Positions 8,460 to 17,146 of a DNA stretch of 64,000 nt are shown here, piece by piece. Each line of letters starts with the position of its first letter. The first letter of the stretch is position 1. The stretch is from Caballeronia sp. INDeC2. Lineage in GTDB: Bacteria > Pseudomonadota > Gammaproteobacteria > Burkholderiales > Burkholderiaceae. Position numbers and translations under genes: made by a program. The notes under the pieces were generated by a model, which was given only the letters and a program-made list of their open reading frames with translations, had not been told where the DNA came from and searched no databases. The stretch covers positions 310,001-374,000 of the forward strand of contig NZ_JALQDG010000003.1 of NCBI RefSeq assembly GCF_023631325.1, written 5' to 3'.

Positions 8460-10745
8460 ATGAAGTTCCGCTTTCCCGTCGTCATCATCGACGAAGACTT
8501 TCGCTCCGAGAACATCTCGGGTTCCGGCATCCGGGCGCTCGCCGAGGCGATCGAGAAAGAAGGCGCCGAAGTCCTCGGCCTGACGAGCTACGGCGATCTC
8601 GCCGCGTTCGCGCAGCAATCGAGCCGCGCGTCGTGCTTCATCCTGTCGATAGACGACGACGAGCTGCTGCCCTACGCCGATAACGTCGTCGTGGAAGGCG
8701 ACACGCCCGAGCTGGCATCGGCGATCGTCGCGTTGCGCGCGTTCATCAACGCCGTGCGCCGCCGCAACGCCGACATTCCCATCTTCCTGTACGGCGAAAC
8801 GCGCACCTCGCGCCACTTGCCGAACGACATCCTGCGCGAGCTGCACGGCTTCATCCACATGTTCGAGGACACGCCGGAATTCGTCGCGCGCCACGTCATT
8901 CGTGAAGCGAAGGTGTATCTCGATTCGCTCGCGCCGCCGTTCTTCAAGGAACTCGTGCAGTACGCGGAAGAAGGCTCCTATTCGTGGCACTGTCCGGGGC
9001 ACTCGGGCGGCGTCGCGTTCCTGAAGAATCCGCTCGGGCAAATGTTTCACCAGTTCTTCGGCGAGAACATGCTGCGCGCTGACGTCTGCAATGCCGTCGA
9101 CGAACTCGGCCAGCTGCTCGATCACACCGGTCCGGTCGCGGCGTCCGAGCGTAACGCGGCGCGCATCTTCAGCGCGGATCATCTCTTTTTCGTGACCAAC
9201 GGCACGTCGACGTCGAACAAGATCGTGTGGCACGCGACCGTCGCGCCGGGCGATATCGTCCTAGTCGACCGCAACTGCCACAAGTCGATCCTGCACGCGA
9301 TCACGATGACCGGCGCGATCCCCGTGTTCCTCACGCCGACGCGCAATCACTTCGGCATCATCGGGCCGATTCCGCGCGACGAGTTCAAGCCGGAGAACAT
9401 CCGCAAGAAGATCGAGGCGAATCCGTTCGCGCGCGAGGCGCTCGCGAAGAACCCGAAGGTGAAGCCGCGCATTCTGACGATCACGCAGAGCACGTATGAC
9501 GGTGTGATCTACAACGTCGAGATGATCAAGGACCTGCTCGGCGACATGCTCGATACGCTGCATTTCGACGAAGCCTGGCTGCCGCACGCCGAATTCCACT
9601 CGTTCTATCAGGACATGCACGCGATCGGCGCAGGCCGTCCGCGCACGGGCGCGCTCGTGTTCGCGACGCATTCGACGCACAAGCTGCTCGCCGGCATTTC
9701 CCAGGCGTCGCAGATTCTCGTGCAGGACAGCGAGAACAGCACGTTCGACCGACATCGTTTCAACGAGGCGTATCTGATGCACACGTCGACGTCGCCGCAA
9801 TACGCGATCATCGCGTCGTGTGACGTCGCCGCCGCGATGATGGAGCCGCCGGGCGGCACGGCGCTCGTCGAGGAATCGATTGCCGAGGCGCTCGATTTCC
9901 GCCGCGCGATGCGCAAGGTCGATGCCGAATACGGCGACGACTGGTTCTTCAAGGTCTGGGGCCCGGATGCGCTGGCGGAAGAGGGCATCGGCGACCGCGA
10001 GGACTGGATGCTGAAGCCGAACGATCGCTGGCACGGCTTCGGCGCGCTCGCCGAAAACTTCAACATGCTCGACCCGATCAAGGCGACGATCATCACGCCG
10101 GGGCTCGACGTGGACGGCGAATTCGGCGAGAGCGGCATTCCGGCCGCGATCGTGACGAAGTATCTGGCGGAGCACGGCATTATCGTGGAGAAGACGGGGC
10201 TTTACTCGTTCTTCATCATGTTCACGATCGGCATCACGAAGGGCCGCTGGAACTCCATGGTCACCGAGCTTCAGCAGTTCAAGGACGACTACGACAACAA
10301 CCAGCCGCTGTGGCGCGTGCTGCCGGAATTCGTCGCGCAGCATCCGTCGTACGAGCGCATCGGGCTGCGCGATCTGTGCGGGCAGATTCACAGCGTCTAT
10401 CGCGCGAACAATATCGCGCGCCTGACGACGGAAATGTATCTGTCGAGCATGGAGCCGGCGATGAAACCGTCCGAAGCGTTTGCGAAGCTCGCGCACCGCG
10501 AGATCGACCGGGTGCCGATCGACGAACTCGAAGGCCGCGTCACGTCGATCCTGCTCACGCCGTATCCGCCCGGCATTCCGTTGCTGATTCCGGGCGAGCG
10601 CTTCAATCGGACGATCGTCGATTATCTGCGTTTCGCGCGCGAGTTCAACGAGCGTTTCCCGGGCTTCCACACGGATATCCACGGACTCGTCGGCGAGATG
10701 ATCAACGGGCGTATCGAGTATTTCGTCGATTGCGTGCGCGACTGA
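8460..10745 (+). CDS. PLP-dependent Orn/Lys/Arg decarboxylase (LdcA-like)
   Basis: 761 residues. The ATG at 8460 is preferred (GGAG 9 nt upstream; 'MKFRFPVVIIDEDF' begins the family's wing domain). Three parts are visible: an N-terminal receiver-like wing (1-130), the fold-type I PLP core with 'SWHCPGHSGGVAF', 'NGTSTSNKIVWH' and the Schiff-base Lys in 'ATHSTHKLL', and a C-terminal domain. From memory it resembles Pseudomonas LdcA (lysine decarboxylase) more than AdiA, but substrate choice among lysine, arginine and ornithine cannot be read from the sequence. Such enzymes make cadaverine, agmatine or putrescine and consume protons. It is closely linked to dcd, as in related genomes, and ends at a strong terminator. 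Confidence 0.9.
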   Translation: MKFRFPVVIIDEDFRSENISGSGIRALAEAIEKEGAEVLGLTSYGDLAAFAQQSSRASCFILSIDDDELLPYADNVVVEGDTPELASAIVALRAFINAVRRRNADIPIFLYGETRTSRHLPNDILRELHGFIHMFEDTPEFVARHVIREAKVYLDSLAPPFFKELVQYAEEGSYSWHCPGHSGGVAFLKNPLGQMFHQFFGENMLRADVCNAVDELGQLLDHTGPVAASERNAARIFSADHLFFVTNGTSTSNKIVWHATVAPGDIVLVDRNCHKSILHAITMTGAIPVFLTPTRNHFGIIGPIPRDEFKPENIRKKIEANPFAREALAKNPKVKPRILTITQSTYDGVIYNVEMIKDLLGDMLDTLHFDEAWLPHAEFHSFYQDMHAIGAGRPRTGALVFATHSTHKLLAGISQASQILVQDSENSTFDRHRFNEAYLMHTSTSPQYAIIASCDVAAAMMEPPGGTALVEESIAEALDFRRAMRKVDAEYGDDWFFKVWGPDALAEEGIGDREDWMLKPNDRWHGFGALAENFNMLDPIKATIITPGLDVDGEFGESGIPAAIVTKYLAEHGIIVEKTGLYSFFIMFTIGITKGRWNSMVTELQQFKDDYDNNQPLWRVLPEFVAQHPSYERIGLRDLCGQIHSVYRANNIARLTTEMYLSSMEPAMKPSEAFAKLAHREIDRVPIDELEGRVTSILLTPYPPGIPLLIPGERFNRTIVDYLRFAREFNERFPGFHTDIHGLVGEMINGRIEYFVDCVRD

Positions 10746-10771
10746 TGTATCGCTGATTCAACGCTGCAAAA

Positions 10772-10802
10772 GCAAACGGCCCGTTCTGAACGGGCCGTTT
10801 GC
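10772..10802. terminator. Bidirectional terminator
   Basis: Near-perfect inverted repeat with arms GCAAACGGCCCGTT/AACGGGCCGTTTGC and a 3-nt loop, between the convergent decarboxylase and glutathione transferase genes. Confidence 0.85.
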
Positions 10803-10823
10803 CGTTTCAGGGACGCCGATCGT

Positions 10824-11429
10824 TCAGATCAGGCCTTCCGCTTTCATCGCCGCCTGCACGCCATGACGCGCGCCGACACGCTCCTGATAAGCGACGAGCG
10901 CCGGCCACTTGCCGAGATCGAGATCGATGTGCTTCGCCCAGCCGAGCACGGTGAAGAGATACGCATCGCCGATGCTGAATTCGTTGCCGAGCAGGAACTG
11001 TTTGTCGTCGACTTGCTGCGCGACGTAGGCGAGACGGCGCTCGAGATTGGCCATCGCCGCTGCCTTCCAGTCGCTGCTCGCGGCCGGATTGAAGAACGGC
11101 GAGAAGTTCTTGTGCAGTTCCGTGCCGATGAACGTCAGCCAGCTTTGCAGGCGATAGCGCGCCATGCCGTCGTTAAGCGGCGCGAGATGCTTCGCCGGCA
11201 CCTGGTCGGCGACGTACTGCATGATCGCGGGGCCTTCGGTGAGCAGTTCGCCGTTGTCGAGCAGAAGAGCGGGCACGTAGCCCTTCGCGTTGATCTTGGC
11301 GAAATCCGCGCCGCTCGCGGTGAGCTTGGTCTTGAGATCGACGGCTTCGATTTCATAAGGCAGCCCCGATTCTTCGAGAGCGATATGCGATGCGAGGGAA
11401 CAGGCGCCTGCTTTGTAGAACAGTTTCAA
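10824..11429 (-). CDS. gstA: Glutathione S-transferase (beta-class-like)
   Basis: 201 residues. The N-terminal thioredoxin-like domain starts 'MKLFYKAGACSLASHIALEE', with the Cys10 and Ser11-Leu-Ala pattern of beta-class bacterial GSTs; 'DNGELLTEGPAIMQYVAD' binds the gamma-Glu of glutathione. The C-terminal all-helical domain covers residues 85-201. It probably conjugates or reduces electrophiles with glutathione in the cytoplasm; the natural substrate is unknown. The start codon appears to be TTG (11427-11429), with GGAG about 12 nt upstream. A single-gene unit converging on the decarboxylase. Confidence 0.92.
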   Translation of the reverse strand: MKLFYKAGACSLASHIALEESGLPYEIEAVDLKTKLTASGADFAKINAKGYVPALLLDNGELLTEGPAIMQYVADQVPAKHLAPLNDGMARYRLQSWLTFIGTELHKNFSPFFNPAASSDWKAAAMANLERRLAYVAQQVDDKQFLLGNEFSIGDAYLFTVLGWAKHIDLDLGKWPALVAYQERVGARHGVQAAMKAEGLI

Positions 11430-11959
11430 AACAATTTTCTCCAGAATGAATCGGCACGATTATGAATGAAGTCGTTTCGGCCTGGCTGGCTGGATTGTGA
11501 AATTGTCTGGTTCGTGGGTGGAGATAAAGGCTTGCAGGAAATCGGATTCTTCGGCCATTTGTTCTGGATTGCGAATTATAGGATCGGTTTGTTTTCGAGC
11601 ATTCGGACGTCCGGACCGAACCATCGGCTCGCCGGAGGAAAAGGACTTTCGCGATATGAAGGGAATCATCGTCGTGAAAGGACACGGCTGATCCAAGGTG
11701 CGAGGACATGTCACTCTGTGGGACGGAAGTTTCTGCTCGGATGCATGTCACTTGCTTCGCGACCCCTGACAACGGCCTCTTTGTTCCGGAGACGGCGTCG
11801 CTATGGGTGCTGCATTAAATTTTGCGAGGACCGCTGGTCTTGCGCGCCTCGCCTCGAGCCAACTTGCGAGTGCGACCCCACAAGTCGCATCGATTCCTTC
11901 GAAAGCGATGCGCTGCGCGACCTGGCGGCGAAGCTGGCCGACTAGAACCCAACGGCCCG
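11430..11959. other. Intergenic region, 530 nt, no supported gene
   Basis: Less GC-rich than its flanks and open in short stretches on both strands, but no frame shows Burkholderia-like third-position GC bias, a ribosome site and a recognisable product together. It holds the gstA promoter at its left end. It may contain a decayed gene; the last 20 codons before 11945 on the plus strand ('SFESDALRDLAAKLAD') look protein-like but have no believable start. Confidence 0.5.
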
Positions 11960-12892
11960 CTAATCGAGCACGAACGGTCGCTGCAACGTTGGCCCGGCCG
12001 CCGGTGGCATCGCAAACCCGTCATCGGCGGCCATATCGTGCAGCGCGATCTCGATGCTTTCGCACATCGCATTCAGCGCGAGATCGTTTTCTTCGAGTCC
12101 GAACGGATCTTCGATCTGCGCGGCGATCGCTTCCAGCGCCATGAACGCATACGCGACCAGCAGCGCGAACAACGGCGTGAGGAGACCGGCGCCATCGACG
12201 AGCCCGAACGGCAACATCACGCAGAAGAGGTAGATCGTGCGATGAATCATCACCGAGTACGAAAACGGCAGCGGCGTGGCCGCGATGCGCTCGCATCCGC
12301 CGATCACATCGGAAAGCGCGTTCAGATTGTGCTGGATCGCGAGCATCGCATAGCCGTCGAGCGTGCCTTCGCGCCGGCGTTCCGCGACCCATTCGCCGAG
12401 CCAGAGCAGAATCAGCGCCGGCCGGTACTTTGCCGCCGCGACGCGCGCGTGCAAATCGGACGGCAGTCGCGGAGCAAGATCGGAGAGCGCATCGGTGCCG
12501 CGCAACTGATGTCGAAGCGCATGCGCCAGCGCCCCGAGCGCCGCGAGAAAACGACGCGACTGAACGCGGTCCCCCGGCGCCTGCAGCGACAGCGCCTGCT
12601 GCGCCAGTGCGCGCGACGTATTGAGCAACGTCCCCCACAACCTTCGACCTTCCCACCAGCGCTCGTAACTCGCGCTATTACGAAACCCGAGAAACACGGC
12701 GAGCGCGATGCCCACGAGCGCGAACGGCGGCGTACCCAGGCCGATCGGATAGTGGCGCATGTGGTCGTGCATGAAGATCGCCGCCACTGACAGCGCGAAG
12801 ATCAACCCCAGGCGCGGCAGCAGTTGCGGCAGCACGGAGCCGCGCCACACGAACAGCAGCCGGAACCAGTGGAGCTTGGGGCGGATGATCAT
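11960..12892 (-). CDS. Bestrophin-like (UPF0187/YneE family) membrane protein
   Basis: 310 residues, the usual length. The N-terminal hallmark 'MIIRPKLHWFRLLFVWRGSVLP' is followed by two membrane segments, then 'VGIALAVFLGFRNSASYERWWEGRRLWG', the bacterial bestrophin signature (R-N-x-A-Y-x-R-W-W-E-x-R). Two more hydrophobic segments lie at about 215-260. Family members form pentameric ion channels in the inner membrane (anion in eukaryotes, cation in a characterised Klebsiella homologue). Ion selectivity here is unknown. It is a single gene on the minus strand; argH lies upstream behind a terminator. Confidence 0.9.
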   Translation of the reverse strand: MIIRPKLHWFRLLFVWRGSVLPQLLPRLGLIFALSVAAIFMHDHMRHYPIGLGTPPFALVGIALAVFLGFRNSASYERWWEGRRLWGTLLNTSRALAQQALSLQAPGDRVQSRRFLAALGALAHALRHQLRGTDALSDLAPRLPSDLHARVAAAKYRPALILLWLGEWVAERRREGTLDGYAMLAIQHNLNALSDVIGGCERIAATPLPFSYSVMIHRTIYLFCVMLPFGLVDGAGLLTPLFALLVAYAFMALEAIAAQIEDPFGLEENDLALNAMCESIEIALHDMAADDGFAMPPAAGPTLQRPFVLD

Positions 12893-12983
12893 GACCGGGC
12901 GTTTCGATGAGCGCGAGTGAGCAACATTCGATTATCTCGAAAATACGGGGCGTCGAGCAGAGACATGACGCCGCGTCCGGAAA

Positions 12984-13011
12984 CAAAAAAGGCCGTCCTT
13001 GCGAACGGCCT
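12984..13011 (-). terminator. Terminator of argH
   Basis: On the minus strand, arms AGGCCGT/ACGGCCT with an 8-nt loop are followed by a U-run (A6 at 12985-12990). Confidence 0.8.
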
Positions 13012-13046
13012 TCAGTGTCACGAAGCAAATAAAACGAGCGGCGCGT

Positions 13047-14450
13047 TCAAAGCGCCTCGCGCGCCGCCTTCGCCGCCGCGCGCACCTGATCCGGCGCGGT
13101 GCCGCCCGGGTGATTGCGGCTCGCGACCGATCCTTCCAGCGTCAGATACTCGAACACGTCCTCGCCGATCAGATGCGCGACGTTCGGCAGTTCGCGACGC
13201 ATCTCTTCGAGCGACAAATCGGCGATATCGCACTCGCGATCCACGCAAATGCGCACGGCATGCGCGACCGCTTCGTGCGCATCGCGGAAGGGCAGGCCGC
13301 GCTTCACGAGATAGTCCGCGAGATCGGTGGCGGTCGAGAAGCCTTGCAGCGCCGCCGCGCGCATCGCTTGCGGCTTCACGGCGATGCCGGCCGCCATTTC
13401 CGCGAAGATGCGCAGCGTGTCCGCGACCGTATCGACGGTATCGAACAGCGGTTCCTTGTCTTCCTGATTGTCCTTGTTGTACGCGAGCGGCTGGCCTTTC
13501 ATCAGCGTGAGCAGCGCCATGAGATGGCCGTTCACGCGGCCGGTCTTGCCGCGCGCCAGTTCGGGCACGTCGGGGTTCTTTTTCTGCGGCATGATCGACG
13601 AACCCGTGCAGAAGCGGTCCGCGAGGTCGATGAAGCCGACGCGCGGGCTCATCCACAGCACGAGTTCTTCGGAGAAGCGCGACACGTGCGTCATGACGAG
13701 CGCGGCGGCGGCGGTGAATTCGATCGCGAAATCGCGGTCGGACACGGCATCGAGCGAATTCGTGCAAATGCCGTCGAACCCGAGCGTCTTCGCGACCGCG
13801 TGACGATCGATCGGATAGCTCGTGCCGGCCAGCGCCGCCGCGCCCAGCGGCAGACGGTTCACGCGACGGCGCAGATCGCGCATGCGCTCGGCATCGCGCG
13901 AAAACATCTCGACGTAGGCGAGAAGGTGATGACCGAACGTCACCGGCTGCGCCACTTGCAGATGCGTGAAGCCCGGCATGATGGTGTCGGCATGCTTTTC
14001 GGCCATGTCGATGAGCGCGAGACGCAAATCCTTCAGCAACTCGCCGATGCGGTCGATCTCGCCGCGCAGCCATAGGCGGATATCTGTTGCGACCTGATCG
14101 TTGCGCGAGCGGCCCGTGTGCAGGCGCTTGCCGGCATCGCCGATCAACGCCGTCAGCCGCGCTTCGATGTTCAGGTGCACGTCTTCCAGATCCAGCTTCC
14201 ACTCGAACTCGCCGCGCTCGATTTCGCCCTTGATCTGCGCCATGCCGCGCTCGATGGCTGCGAGATCGTCCGCGCCGATGATCTTCTGCGCGGCGAGCAT
14301 CGACGCGTGCGCGAGCGAGCCTTGAATGTCGACGAGCGCGAGTCGATTGTCGAAGAACACCGACGACGTATAGCGCTTGACGAGCTCCGACATCGGCTCG
14401 GAGAAGCGAGCCGACCAGGCTTCGCCTTTTTTGTGGAGTTGGGACGTCAT
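13047..14450 (-). CDS. argH: Argininosuccinate lyase
   Basis: 467 residues. Last step of arginine synthesis: splits argininosuccinate to arginine and fumarate; a cytoplasmic tetramer of the fumarase/aspartase superfamily. The superfamily signature '[16 protein letters not shown]' carries the catalytic Ser loop. '[17 protein letters not shown]' and 'TFGHHLLAY' form other parts of the active site. It starts at an ATG 69 nt after the upstream regulator's stop codon on the same strand; co-transcription is possible but not required. Confidence 0.98.
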   Translation of the reverse strand: MTSQLHKKGEAWSARFSEPMSELVKRYTSSVFFDNRLALVDIQGSLAHASMLAAQKIIGADDLAAIERGMAQIKGEIERGEFEWKLDLEDVHLNIEARLTALIGDAGKRLHTGRSRNDQVATDIRLWLRGEIDRIGELLKDLRLALIDMAEKHADTIMPGFTHLQVAQPVTFGHHLLAYVEMFSRDAERMRDLRRRVNRLPLGAAALAGTSYPIDRHAVAKTLGFDGICTNSLDAVSDRDFAIEFTAAAALVMTHVSRFSEELVLWMSPRVGFIDLADRFCTGSSIMPQKKNPDVPELARGKTGRVNGHLMALLTLMKGQPLAYNKDNQEDKEPLFDTVDTVADTLRIFAEMAAGIAVKPQAMRAAALQGFSTATDLADYLVKRGLPFRDAHEAVAHAVRICVDRECDIADLSLEEMRRELPNVAHLIGEDVFEYLTLEGSVASRNHPGGTAPDQVRAAAKAAREAL

Positions 14451-14519
14451 GGTGATTTTCTCAGCGAAGGGTTTAGCTTGGATTCGGCTTCAGGAAGACG
14501 AAAATTTTAACATTCGGGA

Positions 14520-15326
14520 CTATTCGGACCCGACGAGGATCACGAGCTTCAAATCTTCCCGATGCGCCGGCTTGAATGTGATCTGATTGAACACGACCGG
14601 CCCGCGCACCGGATGATTGAACGCGCGCTCGCCGCCCTCGCGCTCGAACACGTCCTGCGACGCCCAGAAGCGCGCGAAGGCAGCGCTCGCGGCGCTCAGA
14701 TCGTCGATGAGCGCGCGGGTCGGAGCATCGTTGAGATGGCGGATCGAATCGGCGCGGAATTCGGCGGCGAGGCGTCGCGCGCGCGTTTCCCAATCGACGA
14801 TCAACGCGCGCGCCGCCGCCGACGTGAAAGTGTAGGTCAGCAGATTGCGGTCATGGTCCCCATCCAGCCAGCCGACGAACAACGCCGACGCATGCTCGTT
14901 CCAGCGCAACGCGTTCCACTGGCGATCGAGCACGTAGGCCGGCGCGCCGATCAGCGCGACCGTCTGCAGCAGCGCGGCGGGCGCGTCCTGGCTGGCGGGA
15001 TCGGGCTCGGCGGGATCGCGCTGGGCGGCGAGTTCGAACAGATACGCGCGTTCGGCTCGCGACAACTGCAGCGCGACGGCGATGCGCGCGAGGGCATCGG
15101 CGGAAGCGGAGACGGGACGGCCTTGCTCGATCCACGTGTACCAGGTCGGGCTCACGCCGCACAGTTGCGCGACTTCCTCCCGGCGCAGACCAGGCGTGCG
15201 GCGGCGCGGACCGGCCGCAAGACCGACGGCCTGCGGCGACAGCCGTTCGCGATGCGCGCGGATGAATTCGCCGAGCGCATGCGCGGGCGTTTCGGCGAGG
15301 GGTTCGTTTTTGTCGGTGAGGGTCAT
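14520..15326 (-). CDS. XRE-family regulator with MmyB-like ligand-binding domain
   Basis: 268 residues. The N-terminal helix-turn-helix (residues 18-80) reads 'LGEFIRAHRERLSP', 'RRTPGLRREEVAQLCGVSPTWYTWIEQGR', typical of the MmyB group. The C-terminal domain (about 105-265) is PAS-like ('APAYVLDRQWNALRWNEHASALF', 'NLLTYTFT', 'DVFEREGGERAFNHPVRGPV'), which in this family binds a small hydrophobic ligand such as a fatty acid. It is divergent from the methyltransferase gene with operator-like repeats between them, so it probably controls that gene and itself. The ligand is unknown. Confidence 0.9.
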   Translation of the reverse strand: MTLTDKNEPLAETPAHALGEFIRAHRERLSPQAVGLAAGPRRRTPGLRREEVAQLCGVSPTWYTWIEQGRPVSASADALARIAVALQLSRAERAYLFELAAQRDPAEPDPASQDAPAALLQTVALIGAPAYVLDRQWNALRWNEHASALFVGWLDGDHDRNLLTYTFTSAAARALIVDWETRARRLAAEFRADSIRHLNDAPTRALIDDLSAASAAFARFWASQDVFEREGGERAFNHPVRGPVVFNQITFKPAHREDLKLVILVGSE

Positions 15327-15348
15327 TCGAACGTCGACAGGTGTTTTA

Positions 15349-15384
15349 TATACCAGGATACCTACACAACTTGTACTGGTACAA
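15349..15384. promoter_or_regulatory. Candidate operator pair between XRE regulator and methyltransferase
   Basis: The inverted repeat TTGTAC-TG-GTACAA lies at 15371-15384. A related half-matching site, TATACCAGGATA, lies at 15349-15360 (8 of 11 core positions agree with the reverse complement of the first). Both sit in the 110-nt divergent gap, 23-34 bp from the regulator start. Binding by the XRE protein is an inference. Confidence 0.5.
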
Positions 15385-15436
15385 AGCGGGCTCTATTGTA
15401 GCGGCAGACCTTCCCCACATCGAACCGGAGAACGCG

Positions 15437-16201
15437 ATGAAACACCACGACCAGGTCGCAGACGCATTCGGCAGCACGGCCGCCGCCTATCTCACGAGCG
15501 CCGTACACGCGAGCGGCGCCGATCTTGAGAGCCTCGCCGCGACGTTCGCGGCCACTTGCGGCAACGCGATCGTGCTCGACATGGGCTGCGGCGCGGGTCA
15601 CGCGAGCTTCGCGATCGCGCCGCATGTGCGCGAGGTCGTCGCGTACGACATCGCGCCGCAAATGCTCGCAACCGTCGAGGCCGCTGCGAAGGAGCGCGGC
15701 CTGACGACCATCCGCACACAGCAGGGCGCCGCCGAATCGCTGCCGTTCGCCGACGGCACGTTCGACTGTGCCGTGAGCCGCATGAGCGCGCATCACTGGC
15801 GCGACGTGCCGGCCGCGTTGAAGGAGGCGCATCGCGTGTTGAAGCCGGGCGGGCGGCTGAAGTTCATCGATATCGCGGGTATCGACGATCCGCTCCATGA
15901 CACGCATATCCAGGCGATCGAACTCCTGCGCGATGCATCGCATATCCGCGACTATCGCGCCGACGAGTGGATCGCGATGCTCGATGCTGCGGGTTTTGAC
16001 GCGCAGGTGACCGAACGCTGGCGCATTCCGCTGGAATTCGAGTCGTGGGTGACGCGAATTCGCACGCCGGCCGAGCGCGTGACGGCGATCAGATCGATGT
16101 GGAAAAGCGCGCCCGATGAAGTGCGCCAGTATTTCGGCGTGAAGGAGGATTGCTCGTTCGAGCTGGACGCGATGATGATCGAGGCGAAGCGACGGGGTTG
16201 A
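15437..16201 (+). CDS. Class I SAM-dependent methyltransferase (UbiE/YcgJ-like)
   Basis: 254 residues from the ATG at 15437 (GGAG 7 nt upstream). The frame is open further upstream, but that stretch overlaps the operator region. Motif I is 'VLDMGCGAGHASFAIAP', with the acidic 'VVAYDIAPQML' binding the SAM ribose; 'ESLPFADGTFDCAVSRMSAHHW' and 'VLKPGGRLKFIDIAG' are motifs of the UbiE/Methyltransf_11 group. It methylates an unknown small molecule in the cytoplasm. Divergent from, and probably regulated by, the adjacent XRE/MmyB-type protein. Confidence 0.88.
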   Translation: MKHHDQVADAFGSTAAAYLTSAVHASGADLESLAATFAATCGNAIVLDMGCGAGHASFAIAPHVREVVAYDIAPQMLATVEAAAKERGLTTIRTQQGAAESLPFADGTFDCAVSRMSAHHWRDVPAALKEAHRVLKPGGRLKFIDIAGIDDPLHDTHIQAIELLRDASHIRDYRADEWIAMLDAAGFDAQVTERWRIPLEFESWVTRIRTPAERVTAIRSMWKSAPDEVRQYFGVKEDCSFELDAMMIEAKRRG

Positions 16202-16705
16202 ATGCTGTTCTTTGTGGAGCGTGCCGGGTACTTTCGCAAAGGGTTCGGACTTCGCCGGATCCGTTAGCGTGTCCGTTATTAGCGTTGTTCCTGTGCGGGG
16301 CATTTCGACTTAAATCCGCTAGTTCAGAGGAATACGCAACGGTCCGGCTGAGTCCATATTTCCTTTACGCATCAATGCCTTGAGCCTAGACTTCGTTCAT
16401 AGAAGTCCGCGCCGGTTCACGTTAGTCCGGCGCAGTCATTGCTAAAACGGAAGGGCTAACCACGAAGAGCTTGAACGGCGCCGTGTACTCGCATCCAGCC
16501 GTAGGCATTGTGAAGGGCGCGGCGCGCGTGATGACTGCGACCGCAACGAAGCTGCGCCTGGGCAAGTCTTCGCGCACGCCGCGGGATGCCGCCTCGACTT
16601 AGATGAGCCAGCCGCGCACGGCGCGCAAGCCGTGGAGCAAGACGTGATCAAAGCTTGCCGTGCCGGTGCCGCTTGCGTTTCGACCGCCCCCCGGTGTCCT
16701 ATAGG
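16202..16705. other. Intergenic region, 504 nt, AT-richer accessory DNA
   Basis: No convincing gene. Codon-position GC bias is lost and stop codons are frequent in all frames apart from a roughly 57-codon open run on the plus strand ending at 16600, which has no good start. Together with the toxin genes to the right it looks like inserted, partly decayed DNA. Confidence 0.5.
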
Positions 16706-17137
16706 TCAAGTCAGGATCGAGACCGATTCACACAGCACCGCCATTTCCGCTCCGCACGAAGGTTCGAGAATGAAGAGCGCTTTGCGTCCGTCTATAACGT
16801 CCCGATGAAAGCGCTCGATGATTGTGCGACTTGGTTCCGGTGCCTTGGCGTCGTCCCGGCTGTACATCCAGCGAACCCACGCAAATAAATCATCAACGGA
16901 GAAGCTATGCATCGGTGAAATTAATAGCCGAGACGCGACGTTCTGATCCGCAAAGTCAATCATTCGTTGCGCAACAACTCCAGAGAACAATAGCGTTTCG
17001 ACCGGACCAGACGCTCTTTTTAATTGGAGGACAAGAGATCTTGCGGCCGGATCATGTTCTACCGAAATGAGTTCGGCATCGTGAAAGCTGGGAAGTACAG
17101 CGCAATTTTCAACGGGTGTGAAATTGGAAGTGTTCAT
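16706..17137 (-). CDS. Probable immunity protein of the adjacent toxin
   Basis: 143 residues, acidic and soluble, with no signal peptide. The opening 'LPSFHDAELISVEHDPAARSLVLQL' followed by 'LLFSGVVAQRMIDFADQNV' resembles a class of small proteins commonly found behind polymorphic toxins (His-Asp-Ala motif, short beta-strands, 'GV...R..DF..QNV'). The start lies only 9 nt after the toxin stop codon on the same strand, the standard toxin-then-immunity order. Base composition is lower in GC than the surroundings. Function is inferred from position and general resemblance; no family was assigned. Confidence 0.6.
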   Translation of the reverse strand: MNTSNFTPVENCAVLPSFHDAELISVEHDPAARSLVLQLKRASGPVETLLFSGVVAQRMIDFADQNVASRLLISPMHSFSVDDLFAWVRWMYSRDDAKAPEPSRTIIERFHRDVIDGRKALFILEPSCGAEMAVLCESVSILT

Positions 17138-17146
17138 CTTGAAGCT

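Noticed and set aside
11466..11945. 159-codon plus-strand frame between gstA and the bestrophin gene
   Set aside because: Mixed composition with no coding-type codon bias, no ribosome site and no recognisable product; at most the very end may be a gene remnant.
15341..15436. Longer start for the methyltransferase (adds about 32 residues)
   Set aside because: The added sequence is translated operator/promoter DNA and has no ribosome site; the ATG at 15437 has GGAG at good spacing.
16442..16651. Short frames in the gap beside the toxin genes (possible second immunity or transposase remnant)
   Set aside because: Neither strand gives a start, ribosome site or recognisable motif; no inverted repeats or target duplications were seen.
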